From Streptococcus agalactiae ATCC 13813 (GTDB taxonomy: Bacteria > Bacillota > Bacilli > Lactobacillales > Streptococcaceae): 43,443 nucleotides of DNA. The DNA lies in contig NZ_GL636070.1 in NCBI RefSeq assembly GCF_000186445.1, positions 2,098,326 through 2,141,768 of the forward strand, written 5' to 3'. A model generated the notes under the pieces. It worked only from the letters and a program-made list of their open reading frames with translations. It was not told the DNA's origin and made no database searches. Positions 1 through 8,704 of this stretch are shown in pieces. Each line of letters opens with the position of its first letter. The first letter of the stretch is position 1. A program made the position numbers and the translations under genes.

Positions 1-74
1 GTTTCCTGTTGGGTAACACCAATAACATAGAGTTTAAAATTCCATTCCTAAATTTATTTTATTAGTAAAAAAAT

Positions 75-97
75 AAAAGATGGGCTAGCCATCTTTT
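75..97 (-). terminator. Rho-independent terminator of the opp operon
   Basis: Nine-base-pair stem (75-83 with 89-97) with a 5-nt loop; reading on the minus strand it is followed by a T-rich run (66-74). The oppF stop codon lies inside the 5' arm, so translation ends within the hairpin. Confidence 0.75.
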
Positions 98-1028
98 ATA
101 ATATTTGTTTTTTATATTCTTCAGCTTCTTGGAGTGTAGATAAAACAAAATGACCAGGTGTAATCTCGTGCATTTGACGTTCTTGTCCGTCTTGCTCAAT
201 AGCTGGATTATACGGCTGGTGAACACGTTGACGTTCACTCTCCGGATCTGGTTCTGGAATAGCTGATAATAGACTCTTCGTATAAGGGTGGATTGGATTG
301 TTATAAACATCATCAGATGTTCCAACTTCTAACAGTTTCCCCCAATGCATAACACCGATACGATCTGAAATGTATTTTACCATAGACAAATCATGTGCGA
401 TAAACAAATAAGTCAATCCTTGTTCTCTTTGCAATTTTTGCATTAAATTAACAACTTGTGCTTGGATTGAAACATCTAAGGCAGATATTGGTTCATCAGC
501 AATGATAAATTTAGGCTCTACTGCTAAAGCACGTGCAATCCCGATACGTTGTCGTTGTCCACCTGAAAATTCATGCGGATAACGTGTTAAATGATCTTTA
601 TTTAACCCTACAAGATCTAATAGGGCCTGAACTTTACTATCACGATCTGATTTTGATTTAGCTAATTTATGTATGTCTAAACCTTCTGCTACGATATCAC
701 GAATCTTCATACGGCCGTTTAAGCTAGCCTGAGGATCCTGAAAAATCATCTGAGCGTCTTTACGAAAACTATGTAATGCTTTACCTTTCAGATGTGAGAT
801 CACTTCTCCATTAAAGGTAATTTCTCCATCAGAAATATCATAAAGTTTTAAAATTGAACGTCCAACGGTTGTCTTTCCTGATCCAGATTCCCCAACTAAT
901 CCAAACACTTCGCCTTCATAAATGTCAAAACTAACATTATCAATTGCTCTCACTTCATTAGCTTTTCCTTTATTGAAGGTCAAAGAAACATTTTTGACTT
1001 CAACTAATTTTTTTCGATTTTCAGTCAT
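96..1028 (-). CDS. oppF: Oligopeptide ABC transporter ATP-binding protein OppF
   Basis: One of the two cytoplasmic ATPases that energise the Opp oligopeptide importer. The 310-residue protein has a Walker A GESGSGKT near residues 46-53, the ABC signature FSGGQRQR and a Walker B ending in ADEPISALD. The C-terminal extension with NPIHPYTKSLLSAIPEPDP is the oligopeptide/dipeptide transporter C-terminal region seen in OppD/OppF/DppD/DppF. Its start overlaps the oppD stop by one base (TAATG), consistent with translational coupling. It is the last gene of oppABCDF and ends in a terminator. Assignment as OppF rather than OppD rests on gene order and on the SGLT-type core differing from its neighbour; that the two are the paired ATPases is certain. 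Confidence 0.93.
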   Translation of the reverse strand: MTENRKKLVEVKNVSLTFNKGKANEVRAIDNVSFDIYEGEVFGLVGESGSGKTTVGRSILKLYDISDGEITFNGEVISHLKGKALHSFRKDAQMIFQDPQASLNGRMKIRDIVAEGLDIHKLAKSKSDRDSKVQALLDLVGLNKDHLTRYPHEFSGGQRQRIGIARALAVEPKFIIADEPISALDVSIQAQVVNLMQKLQREQGLTYLFIAHDLSMVKYISDRIGVMHWGKLLEVGTSDDVYNNPIHPYTKSLLSAIPEPDPESERQRVHQPYNPAIEQDGQERQMHEITPGHFVLSTLQEAEEYKKQIL

Positions 1029-2074
1029 TAGGCTTTCCTCCCTTCAATCTCGTTCCATTTTTCCCAACGTTTTTGGATCGGTAATGGAGGAAGCACCTTA
1101 GGTGATCTTTCATCTAAAAGCCATGTAGCAGCGAAATGTGTTTCTGAAACTTTGAAGTACGGTGGTTCTTCTTCATGATCAATATCTAATGCAAATTCAT
1201 TACGAGCTGCAAATGCATCTCCTTTAGGTGGATTCAACAAATCTGGTGGTGTTCCTGGAATTGACTCTAAACTACCTGATTCTGTGTCGGTTGTCGGCAT
1301 TGAATTCAATAATCCCCAAGTATATGGATGTTGTGGATTATAAAAGACCTCATCAACAGTTCCAAATTCAACAATTTTCCCTGCATACATAACTGCTACA
1401 CGATCTGCCATCCCTGCAACGACCCCTAAGTCATGAGTTATGAAAACAATGGAGGAGTCTCGTTCTGCTTGAATTTTTTTCATTAAGTTCAAAATTTGTG
1501 CTTGAATTGTTACATCTAAAGCAGTCGTTGGTTCATCAGCAATAAGAATTTCAGGATCAGCAGCTAAAGCAATCGCTATAACCGCACGTTGACGCATTCC
1601 TCCAGACCACTGATGTGGGTAATCATTAATATGCTCTTCAGCATTTGGGATACCTACATCTTTCATTAGTTCGAGAGCTAATTTTAAAGCATCCTTTTTT
1701 GAAATTTTTTGATGAATCATCATTGGTTCTGCTATTTGCATACCAATTTTCATCGTTGGATCCAAACTAGTCATAGGGTCTTGGAAAATCATAGAAATCT
1801 CATTCCCGCGTACCTTAGTCCACTCTTCTTCTGATAGTTCAACAAGGTTACGCCCCTTAAATTGAACATTCCCCGATATCTCTGAATTTTTAGCATTTAA
1901 ACCAATTAAAGTTCTGGTAGTTACAGATTTTCCTGAACCAGATTCACCAACGATTGCAAGAGTCTCACCTTTTTTTAATTCAAAGTTGACATCACGAATT
2001 GCTTTTACTTCTCCAGCATATGTGTGGAAGTCAACATGAAGATTATTAACACTTAAAATAGTTTCTTTTTCCAT
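1028..2074 (-). CDS. oppD: Oligopeptide ABC transporter ATP-binding protein OppD
   Basis: Second ATPase of the Opp importer, 348 residues. Walker A GESGSGKS lies near residues 43-50, followed by the signature WSGGMRQR and Walker B LIADEPTTALD, then the OppD-type C-terminal domain with NPQHPYTWGLLNSMP. The start has GGAGG about 8 bases upstream, 12 bases after the oppC stop. Together with OppF it forms the nucleotide-binding pair beneath the OppB/OppC channel. Nothing is missing in the catalytic motifs, so the transporter core is intact although its binding-protein gene upstream is frameshifted. Confidence 0.93.
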   Translation of the reverse strand: MEKETILSVNNLHVDFHTYAGEVKAIRDVNFELKKGETLAIVGESGSGKSVTTRTLIGLNAKNSEISGNVQFKGRNLVELSEEEWTKVRGNEISMIFQDPMTSLDPTMKIGMQIAEPMMIHQKISKKDALKLALELMKDVGIPNAEEHINDYPHQWSGGMRQRAVIAIALAADPEILIADEPTTALDVTIQAQILNLMKKIQAERDSSIVFITHDLGVVAGMADRVAVMYAGKIVEFGTVDEVFYNPQHPYTWGLLNSMPTTDTESGSLESIPGTPPDLLNPPKGDAFAARNEFALDIDHEEEPPYFKVSETHFAATWLLDERSPKVLPPLPIQKRWEKWNEIEGRKA

Positions 2075-2086
2075 GATTATACCTCC

Positions 2087-3118
2087 TTATTCATCGCTAG
2101 ATTTTGGATCAAAAGCATCTCGCAACCCATCACCAAGCAAAATAAATGCCAATGAAATCATTACCAATGCTAAAGCTGGCAAGATAACTTGATATGGATA
2201 ATATTGTAAATTTTCTTGTGCATCTGAAATCAATGATCCTAATGAAGCTGTCGGTGGTTTAACACCTAAATTGATTGCTGAAAGTACCGCTTCATACATA
2301 ATAGCACTTGGGATTGTCATCATAATTTGTACAATGATAATACCAGAAATGTTAGGTAAAATATGTTTGAAGGCTATTTTAATTGGACTTTCCCCAAGTG
2401 AACGTGCAGCAAGCACAAACTCTCTTTCTCGATATGATAGGGTTAAATTCCTTACCTGACGAGACATAGAAGTCCATCCGGTAAAAGCAATAGAGATAAT
2501 AATAGCCGTAATACCGTTACCAAGGACCAAACCTAACATTGTAACGATAACTAAGTTTGGAATTGATGAAATTACCTCTACGACACGTTGCATTAATGTA
2601 TCAAGGCGTCCTCCAGCAAAACCTGAAACAAGACCGTATGTAACACCGATAATTAAATCAATGAATGTAGCTGCAATAGCTACAAGTAAGGAAATTCGAA
2701 TACCTACGATGATGCGCTTAGCAACACTTCTCCCTAGAGAATCTGTACCTAAAGCATACTTAACTTTTTCAGGGACATTTTGAGACTTATAAGCGTCTGT
2801 AGATTCTGTATTTCCAGCGTACTTAATGCTACCATTCCAAAAAGGAAGGTTTGAACTCAATTTAGGTGGTAAGTTGCGATATGTAGTTACTTTTTTCGAA
2901 TCAAACCCATTAGCATCCTTCTGAGTTACAAATAAATTTGAGGCTAACGAAAAAGTAAGTAAAAGAGCTAATAAATAGAGTGAAACTACTGCTAATTTGT
3001 TTTTTTTCAAGCGACGCCACGCATCTTGCATAAACGAAAGAGCAGGCTTTTCAATTTTTTCTTGTGTGCTAGAAGATCCTGCACCTACAAGTTTAAATGT
3101 TCTGTTTTTATCTGCCAT
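2087..3118 (-). CDS. oppC: Oligopeptide ABC transporter permease OppC
   Basis: Inner-membrane permease, 343 residues. The N-terminal cytoplasmic tail leads to a membrane segment around residues 42-62, then a long extracytoplasmic stretch (about 65-135) typical of OppC, and five further hydrophobic segments. The EAA loop that docks on the ATPases is visible as REREFVLAARSLGESPIKIAFKH written around residues 230-252 (only key part: EFVLAARSLG). It is nine bases downstream of oppB with an AGGAGATG-type ribosome site. Forms the channel with OppB. Family assignment is secure; substrate range cannot be read from sequence. Confidence 0.92.
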   Translation of the reverse strand: MADKNRTFKLVGAGSSSTQEKIEKPALSFMQDAWRRLKKNKLAVVSLYLLALLLTFSLASNLFVTQKDANGFDSKKVTTYRNLPPKLSSNLPFWNGSIKYAGNTESTDAYKSQNVPEKVKYALGTDSLGRSVAKRIIVGIRISLLVAIAATFIDLIIGVTYGLVSGFAGGRLDTLMQRVVEVISSIPNLVIVTMLGLVLGNGITAIIISIAFTGWTSMSRQVRNLTLSYREREFVLAARSLGESPIKIAFKHILPNISGIIIVQIMMTIPSAIMYEAVLSAINLGVKPPTASLGSLISDAQENLQYYPYQVILPALALVMISLAFILLGDGLRDAFDPKSSDE

Positions 3119-3127
3119 AACATCTCC

Positions 3128-4042
3128 TTACTGCAAGCGAACACGTGGGTCTACGATACTAATAACAACGTCTGTTATCAAGATAGCAACCATCAACATT
3201 ACTGCATAAACAATGGTTGTCCCCATAATAACAGGATAGTCTTTTGTTGGAATCGAAGTAACAAACTGCTGCCCAATTCCTGGAATCGAGAAAATCTGCT
3301 CAATTAGTGCAGAACCAGTTAACAGACCCGCCGCCAAAGGGCCAATTAGAGTTAAAATTGGAATCATAGAATTACGGTAAGCATGTTTTCGAGTTACTTG
3401 ACGAATTGTCATACCTTTTGAACGAGCTAGTTGCACATAATCAGAATTTAAAGTTTCAATCATTTCACTACGGAAGAAGCGTGAAACAGATGCTAATGTA
3501 GGGAGTCCTAGAGCTAAAGAAGGTAAAATGGTTTGAGAGAAAGTCCCCCAACCTGATAAAGGCAACAAGTTCCACTTAAATCCAAAATAGTCTAATAATA
3601 AAATACCAATGATAAATGAAGGCATAGAAATCCCTAGCGTTGCAATAATACTTAAGATACCATCGACTTTATCATTCTTATGACGTGCCGAAATAGCTCC
3701 TACCAAAATACCGCCTAAAACACCAAATACGAGAGCCTGAACACCTAGATGTACTGAAACTCCTAATCTCAAGCTAATCATACGTGATACTGGCTGATTC
3801 ACTGATTGATAACTCGTTCCAAAGTCACCATGAAGTACATTCCAAAGGTAAGTCAAATATTGTTGCCATACAGGCTTGTCTAAACCATACTGTTTATTAA
3901 GCAATGCGATCATTTCTTCAGTGAGTTTTGGATTATTGTAGGGTGTTCCTGGAAGGATCTGCATCAGAAAGAACGATAGGGTTATGACAACCCATAGCGT
4001 TACTAACAAAATAGCAACACGCTTTAAAATATATTTAATCAT
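3128..4042 (-). CDS. oppB: Oligopeptide ABC transporter permease OppB
   Basis: Inner-membrane permease, 304 residues from the chosen ATG at 4042 (MIKYILKR...). The open frame extends 12 codons upstream, but AAAGGAAA sits the right distance before the inner ATG and OppB/DppB proteins normally begin with this MxKYILKR-type segment. A first helix at about residues 8-30 is followed by an external loop with GTSYQSVNQPV and five more helices; the EAA-type coupling loop (YVQLARSKGM) is near residue 195-205. Separated from oppA by about 120 bases holding an intercistronic hairpin. Confidence 0.92.
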   Translation of the reverse strand: MIKYILKRVAILLVTLWVVITLSFFLMQILPGTPYNNPKLTEEMIALLNKQYGLDKPVWQQYLTYLWNVLHGDFGTSYQSVNQPVSRMISLRLGVSVHLGVQALVFGVLGGILVGAISARHKNDKVDGILSIIATLGISMPSFIIGILLLDYFGFKWNLLPLSGWGTFSQTILPSLALGLPTLASVSRFFRSEMIETLNSDYVQLARSKGMTIRQVTRKHAYRNSMIPILTLIGPLAAGLLTGSALIEQIFSIPGIGQQFVTSIPTKDYPVIMGTTIVYAVMLMVAILITDVVISIVDPRVRLQ

Positions 4043-4107
4043 ATCATTTCCTTTTCTTAGAATTGCTAAAAATAGCAAACTCTTTCACTTTCTTTACTTA
4101 ACCAAAA

Positions 4108-4135
4108 GCAAGAACTGGCAATTACCAATTCTTGC
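4108..4135 (-). terminator. Intercistronic hairpin between oppA and oppB
   Basis: Eleven-base-pair stem with one G-T pair (4108-4118 with 4125-4135), 6-nt loop, followed on the minus strand by only a short T run. Looks like a partial terminator or mRNA 3'-end stabiliser that would leave oppA mRNA more abundant than oppBCDF; that role is inference from similar arrangements in binding-protein-dependent transporters. Confidence 0.55.
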
Positions 4136-4160
4136 AAAGGTTTAGTGTAAAGTAATTTAA

Positions 4161-5817
4161 TTATTTTTTATAAGCATGTGTAAAGTCTATTGACAAACCT
4201 GTAGTATTACGAATAACACCTTTTAATTTTGGATTTTGTAAACCTTTACCACTACGGAAGTAGAGTGGGTTATAAGCGCCTTGCTCAAATAGAATTTTCT
4301 CTGCTTCTTTATAGTCCTTTGCTGATTCTTCTGGTTTTAAGGCATCTTCAGAAATTGCCTTGTTATAAGCAGCGTCATAGTCCTTGTTAGCAAATTTTCC
4401 ATCGTTATTTTGTGAATCTGACTTAAAGAGGCCGTAGAAAGTTGACCCTTCTGGATAATCCCCACCCCAAACAGAAACTACGATATCAAAGTTTTGTTTT
4501 CTACTGTCTTCTAAGCGTTGTTTAAAGGTTACAAATTTTTCTTCAACAGTAAGTCCTGGAAGAGCAGCTTCCCAAGTAGACTTGATATAGTCAACAGAGT
4601 TTTTGGCAGCAGGAACATCAGCATCTGCTGTAATTGTTAATTTTAGCTTAGTCAAGCCTGATTCAGCCAAACCTTCTTTAAAGAGTTTTGCTGCTTCAGT
4701 TTTATTATATTCATAACCTGGGGCAACATATTTTGCCAAATCAGTTCCATCTGGTGTTTTGGCTAAACCAGTCGGTGCAAAAGCAATTGCCGGTTTTGAG
4801 CCTGTATCAACGGCTGCTTGAACAACTCCTTTACGGTTAGTTGCTAAGTTTAAGGCGCGACGAATCTTAACATTATCGAGCCCTTTCACAGAACCAGTGG
4901 TATTATATTGCATGTAAGCGGTGGTCGCTTCAAAGACATCTATGACATCTTTATTATTTTTATTAGCTTGATAAATAGCAGAAGTATTTGAGATATTAGC
5001 TGCATCTAACTCACCACGTTTATACATTTGAACGGCGGTATCTGGTTTTTTAACGGTCTGGATGCGAACTTCTTTTGTTTTTACATTTTTAGCGTCCCAA
5101 TAATTTTTGTTTTTCTTCAGCGTGAAAGTACCATTTGAACCATTCCAACCTTCAACAGTATATGGTCCTGAGTAAACTGTATTTTTTGAAGTAGTTGCGT
5201 AATCTTTTCCATATTTTTCAACAACTTCTTGTTTTTGTGGCATGAAGTTAGTGAATGCAAGGTAGTAGATGAATTGTGGAGACGGACTAGAATAAAGTAA
5301 TAACAACTTTGTCATCGCCTTCTGCCTTAACACCTAGCTTATTCAAGTCTTTTTCTTGCCCTTCGTTGATTTTATCAGCATTTAGAACATGCCCATCAAC
5401 AGCAAGATAAGCATATTGTGAAGCTGTTTTAGGATCAACTAAACGTTGCCATGAATAAACAAAATCCTTTGCAGTAAGTTTGCTGCCATCTGACCACTTC
5501 AAGCCTTTACGTAATGTAGCTGTATAAGTTAAGCCATCTTTTGAAACATCAACTTTAGTAGCCAAATCTGGTCTTGTCTTTCCATCTTTATCTAAGCGAA
5601 GGAAATTACTACTAGAGTTACCAATAGCTAGATTTGAGTAAGTGTCTGTAACTTTAGATAAATCTAGTGTATTGATTTCTGTTGGAATAGCCCAATTAAT
5701 CGCTCCATTAGAATCCTGGGAAGCTGATTTACTTCCACATGCAGCAAGAGTCGCAACTGAAGCAAGTGTAAGGACACCAACTCCAACACGGCGCCAGTTA
5801 TTTTTCTGTTTTGCCAT
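4161..5817 (-). pseudogene. oppA: Oligopeptide-binding lipoprotein OppA, frameshifted
   Basis: Extracellular substrate-binding lipoprotein (SBP family 5) of the Opp importer. The 5' part (5287-5817) encodes a lipoprotein signal peptide with lipobox LAAC (Cys27) and the first ~176 residues, ending VVITLF-stop. The 3' part (4161 to about 5300) continues the same protein in the next frame from SSPSPQFIYYLAFTNFMP to the end. Removing one A from the AA at 5291-5292 restores a continuous frame of about 551 residues reading VVITLSSPSPQF, the usual OppA length. So this copy is broken by a one-base insertion, or the base is a sequencing error. If real, the strain would have an Opp permease without its own receptor unless another OppA paralogue elsewhere serves it. 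The start ATG at 5817 has AGGAGA upstream. Confidence 0.88.
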
Positions 5818-5854
5818 AGCTTTGTTCTCCTAATTCATTTATCTAGTGACTAAC

Positions 5855-5860
5855 ATTATA
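5855..5860 (-). promoter_or_regulatory. oppA promoter -10 (extended)
   Basis: On the minus strand TGGTATAAT, an extended -10 element, lies about 38 bases before the oppA start. No convincing -35 is seen at 17 bases spacing, which the TGn extension can compensate. The two CodY-like boxes lie just upstream. Confidence 0.6.
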
Positions 5861-5895
5861 CCACAAAAAATTCTTAAGAAAAGACAAAAACGCAA

Positions 5896-5910
5896 AATTT
5901 TCAGATAATT
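5896..5910. promoter_or_regulatory. Candidate CodY box 1
   Basis: AATTTTCAGATAATT matches the published CodY consensus AATTTTCWGAAAATT at 14 of 15 positions. It lies about 36 bases upstream of the oppA -10 box. CodY control of opp is well established in lactococci and reported in streptococci; binding here is inference. Confidence 0.6.
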
Positions 5911-5970
5911 TTTTAACTTTCATTTTTTTACATTTTTTTTACATTTTTATAACAAACGTTTTCTTCATTC

Positions 5971-5985
5971 AATTATCTGAAAATA
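5971..5985. promoter_or_regulatory. Candidate CodY box 2
   Basis: AATTATCTGAAAATA matches the CodY consensus at 13 of 15 positions. It forms, with box 1, a 13-bp perfect inverted repeat (5898-5910 and 5971-5983) separated by 60 bases. It is only about 30 bases upstream of the dacA -10 box, so it could affect both divergent genes. Confidence 0.5.
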
Positions 5986-6014
5986 ATAATTCCTAGTATG
6001 GTATAGTGATATGG

Positions 6015-6020
6015 TATAAT
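6015..6020 (+). promoter_or_regulatory. dacA promoter -10 (extended, duplicated)
   Basis: TGGTATAAT (TG at 6012-6013) is an extended -10 element. A second copy, TGGTATAGT, occurs 13 bases upstream (5999-6007). No good -35 box is visible. The leader to the start codon is about 35 bases. Confidence 0.6.
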
Positions 6021-6059
6021 AGGAGGGACATAGTTTAAAAAATTTCTAAAGGTGTTATT

Positions 6060-7295
6060 TTGAAAAAAATTATTACTTCTATTCTATTACTTAGTTGCAT
6101 TTTTTTTATGCCAACCATCTCTGCTGAATCTTTTAATGCTTCCGCTAAACATGCCTTAGCAGTTGATTTAGATTCAGGAAAAATCTTGTATGAAAAAGAT
6201 GCTAACAAACCCGCTGCTATTGCTTCCTTGACTAAATTAATGACCGTTTATATGGTCTATAAAGAAATTGATAACGGTAACCTTAAGTGGAATACCAAAG
6301 TAAATATATCTGACTACCCTTATCAACTAACACGCGAATCTGATGCTAGTAATGTTCCTTTAGAAAAAAGGCGCTATACTGTTAAACAGCTCGTGGACGC
6401 TGCCATGATTTCTAGTGCTAACAGTGCAGCCATTGCTTTAGCTGAACATATTTCAGGAACTGAAAGTAAATTTGTTGATAAAATGACTGCTCAATTGGAA
6501 AAGTGGGGAATTCATGATAGCCACCTAGTCAATGCTTCTGGCTTAAATAATAGTATGTTAGGCAATCACATTTATCCAAAATCGTCACAAAACGACGAAA
6601 ATAAAATGAGTGCACGTGATATTGCTATTGTTGCCTACCATTTGGTCAACGAATATCCTTCCATTCTTAAGATTACTAGTAAGTCTGTTGCTAAATTTGA
6701 TAAAGATATTATGCATTCTTATAACTACATGCTACCAGATATGCCTGTCTTTAGACCAGGTATTACAGGTTTGAAAACTGGGACAACGGAATTAGCTGGC
6801 CAATCTTTTATTGCTACATCCACTGAAAGCGGAATGAGACTACTCACTGTTATTATGCATGCTGATAAGGCCGATAAAGACAAATATGCTCGCTTTACAG
6901 CAACTAACTCTCTCTTGAACTATATCACAAACACCTACGAACCTAACCTTGTATTAGCTAAAGGAGCTGCATATAAAGGTAAAGAAGTAAGTGTGAGAGA
7001 CGGAAAAGAACAATCGGTTATCGCTGTTGCTAAAAACGATTTGAAAGTAGCACAGAAGAAAAATATCACTAAACAAAATCAGTTAAAAATTAACTTTAAA
7101 AAAGAGCTTACTGCTCCTATTACAAAAAAAGAGAACCTAGGGAAAGCTTATTACGTTGACCTTAATAAGGTTGGAAAAGGCTATCTCATAAAGGAACCTA
7201 GCGTTCATTTAGTGGCAAAAGATAGTATTGAGCGCAGTTTCTTCCTCAAAGTGTGGTGGAATCATTTTGTGCGCTACGTTAACGAAAAACTTTAA
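6060..7295 (+). CDS. dacA: D-alanyl-D-alanine carboxypeptidase (PBP5-type)
   Basis: Trims the terminal D-Ala from peptidoglycan pentapeptides at the outer face of the membrane. The 411-residue protein begins with a signal peptide cleaved after ISA (about residue 22). The penicillin-binding serine-hydrolase motifs are complete: S56-LT-K59 (SxxK), S119-A-N121 (SxN) and K239-T-G241 (KTG). The C-terminal domain (about 285-390) is the PBP5 C-terminal beta domain, ending in a short segment WWNHFVRYVNEKL that is probably an amphipathic membrane anchor. The start codon is TTG at 6060, supported by AAAGGTG 6 bases upstream and by immediate entry into the signal peptide; there is no in-frame ATG upstream. 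A paralogue follows 151 bases downstream. Confidence 0.92.
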   Translation: MKKIITSILLLSCIFFMPTISAESFNASAKHALAVDLDSGKILYEKDANKPAAIASLTKLMTVYMVYKEIDNGNLKWNTKVNISDYPYQLTRESDASNVPLEKRRYTVKQLVDAAMISSANSAAIALAEHISGTESKFVDKMTAQLEKWGIHDSHLVNASGLNNSMLGNHIYPKSSQNDENKMSARDIAIVAYHLVNEYPSILKITSKSVAKFDKDIMHSYNYMLPDMPVFRPGITGLKTGTTELAGQSFIATSTESGMRLLTVIMHADKADKDKYARFTATNSLLNYITNTYEPNLVLAKGAAYKGKEVSVRDGKEQSVIAVAKNDLKVAQKKNITKQNQLKINFKKELTAPITKKENLGKAYYVDLNKVGKGYLIKEPSVHLVAKDSIERSFFLKVWWNHFVRYVNEKL

Positions 7296-7300
7296 TAGTA

Positions 7301-7361
7301 ATCTCCCTTTGACACAGGACTTACTGCACAGCAGTTTCTTTAACTAGTTTTAGGGGGAGAT
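7301..7361 (+). other. Possible structured RNA segment downstream of dacA
   Basis: A 7-bp outer pairing (7301-7307 with 7355-7361) encloses a small hairpin ACTGC-ACA-GCAGT (7323-7335) and the palindrome AACTAGTT (7342-7349). It lies directly after the dacA stop and before a clear terminator, so it would be in the dacA 3' UTR. Function unknown; the fold is by eye only. Confidence 0.3.
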
Positions 7362-7370
7362 ATAAAATTA

Positions 7371-7410
7371 AAAATCACTAATGAAATGTCTTTTTTATTA
7401 GTGATTTTTT
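7371..7410 (+). terminator. dacA terminator
   Basis: Stem of about 12 bp (7371-7382 with 7397-7408) followed by a T run. A TATAAT at 7413-7418 immediately after it is the probable -10 of the next gene, with only a weak -35. Confidence 0.75.
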
Positions 7411-7446
7411 GTTATAATATTAATAAAAAGTTTTCAGGAGTTACCT

Positions 7447-8634
7447 ATGCCTAAATTAATCGTATCTTTCCTCTGCATTTTATTATCCGTGACTTGTGTA
7501 AACTCTGTGCAAGCTGAAGAACATAAAGATATTATGCAAATTACCCGAGAAGCCGGATATGATGTTAAAGATATTAATAAGCCTAAAGCGTCTATCGTTA
7601 TTGACAATAAAGGTCATATTTTGTGGGAAGATAACGCTGATTTAGAACGTGATCCCGCTAGCATGTCTAAAATGTTTACTTTATATTTACTATTTGAAGA
7701 CTTAGCTAAAGGAAAAACAAGCCTCAACACCACAGTGACTGCAACAGAAACAGACCAAGCCATAAGTAAGATTTATGAAATTAGTAATAACAATATTCAT
7801 GCTGGGGTTGCTTATCCTATTCGTGAACTGATTACTATGACAGCTGTCCCGTCATCTAATGTAGCAACTATTATGATTGCTAACCACTTATCACAAAACA
7901 ATCCTGACGCCTTCATTAAACGAATCAATGAAACCGCCAAGAAACTCGGTATGACAAAAACTCACTTTTATAACCCCAGTGGGGCGGTAGCGAGTGCTTT
8001 TAATGGACTTTACTCCCCAAAAGAATACGATAACAATGCTACTAACGTTACGACTGCACGTGATCTATCAATTTTAACCTATCATTTCCTTAAAAAATAC
8101 CCTGATATACTGAACTATACAAAATATCCTGAAGTCAAGGCCATGGTCGGAACTCCTTATGAAGAAACATTTACAACTTATAACTACTCTACCCCCGGCG
8201 CTAAATTTGGATTAGAAGGAGTAGATGGCTTAAAAACTGGTTCTAGCCCTAGCGCTGCTTTTAATGCCTTAGTTACAGCTAAACGCCAGAATACTCGCTT
8301 GATAACTGTGGTTTTAGGAGTTGGCGATTGGTCAGACCAAGACGGAGAGTACTATCGTCATCCGTTTGTCAACGCTCTTGTAGAAAAAGGTTTTAAAGAC
8401 GCTAAAAATATTTCTTCTAAAACTCCTGTATTAAAAGCCGTTAAACCTAAAAAAGAAGTTACTAAAACCAAAACCAAATCTATTCAAGAACAGCCTCAAA
8501 CAAAAGAACAGTGGTGGACAAACACAGATCAATTTATCCAATCACATTTTGTATCTATTTTAATTGTTCTGGGCACCATCGCTATCCTTTGTCTTTTAGC
8601 TGGGATAGTATTACTTATAAAGCGCTCTAGATAA
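7447..8634 (+). CDS. Second D-alanyl-D-alanine carboxypeptidase, membrane-anchored
   Basis: Serine-type D,D-peptidase paralogue of the upstream dacA, 395 residues. Signal peptide ends VQA near residue 23. Active-site motifs are S72-MS-K75, S136-S-N138 and K263-T-G265. Unlike the first protein it has no clear PBP5 beta domain; instead a charged linker (Lys-rich, about 320-350) leads to a single transmembrane helix at about 369-391 and a short cytoplasmic KRSR tail. This architecture fits the streptococcal/staphylococcal PBP4-like class, which can also act in transpeptidation; that activity is inference. ATG start with CAGGAG upstream; it probably has its own promoter and ends in a shared bidirectional terminator. 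Confidence 0.9.
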   Translation: MPKLIVSFLCILLSVTCVNSVQAEEHKDIMQITREAGYDVKDINKPKASIVIDNKGHILWEDNADLERDPASMSKMFTLYLLFEDLAKGKTSLNTTVTATETDQAISKIYEISNNNIHAGVAYPIRELITMTAVPSSNVATIMIANHLSQNNPDAFIKRINETAKKLGMTKTHFYNPSGAVASAFNGLYSPKEYDNNATNVTTARDLSILTYHFLKKYPDILNYTKYPEVKAMVGTPYEETFTTYNYSTPGAKFGLEGVDGLKTGSSPSAAFNALVTAKRQNTRLITVVLGVGDWSDQDGEYYRHPFVNALVEKGFKDAKNISSKTPVLKAVKPKKEVTKTKTKSIQEQPQTKEQWWTNTDQFIQSHFVSILIVLGTIAILCLLAGIVLLIKRSR

Positions 8635-8650
8635 TAACTGTGCTAATATA

Positions 8651-8681
8651 AAAGCCCCTTCATCAATAACATAGGGGCTTT
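8651..8681. terminator. Bidirectional terminator
   Basis: Nine-bp GC-rich stem (8651-8659 with 8673-8681), T run on either side. Serves the carboxypeptidase (plus) and sufB (minus), which converge here. Confidence 0.8.
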
Positions 8682-8704
8682 TTATTATCTCTTGAAATCT
8701 TCAA

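Noticed and set aside
5925-5950. T-rich direct repeats (TTTTTTACA)
   Set aside because: Simple AT-rich tract; too short and low-complexity to call an element.
7309-7314. TTGACA as a -35 for the second carboxypeptidase gene
   Set aside because: No -10 hexamer lies 16 to 18 bases downstream; it is inside the possible 3' UTR structure.
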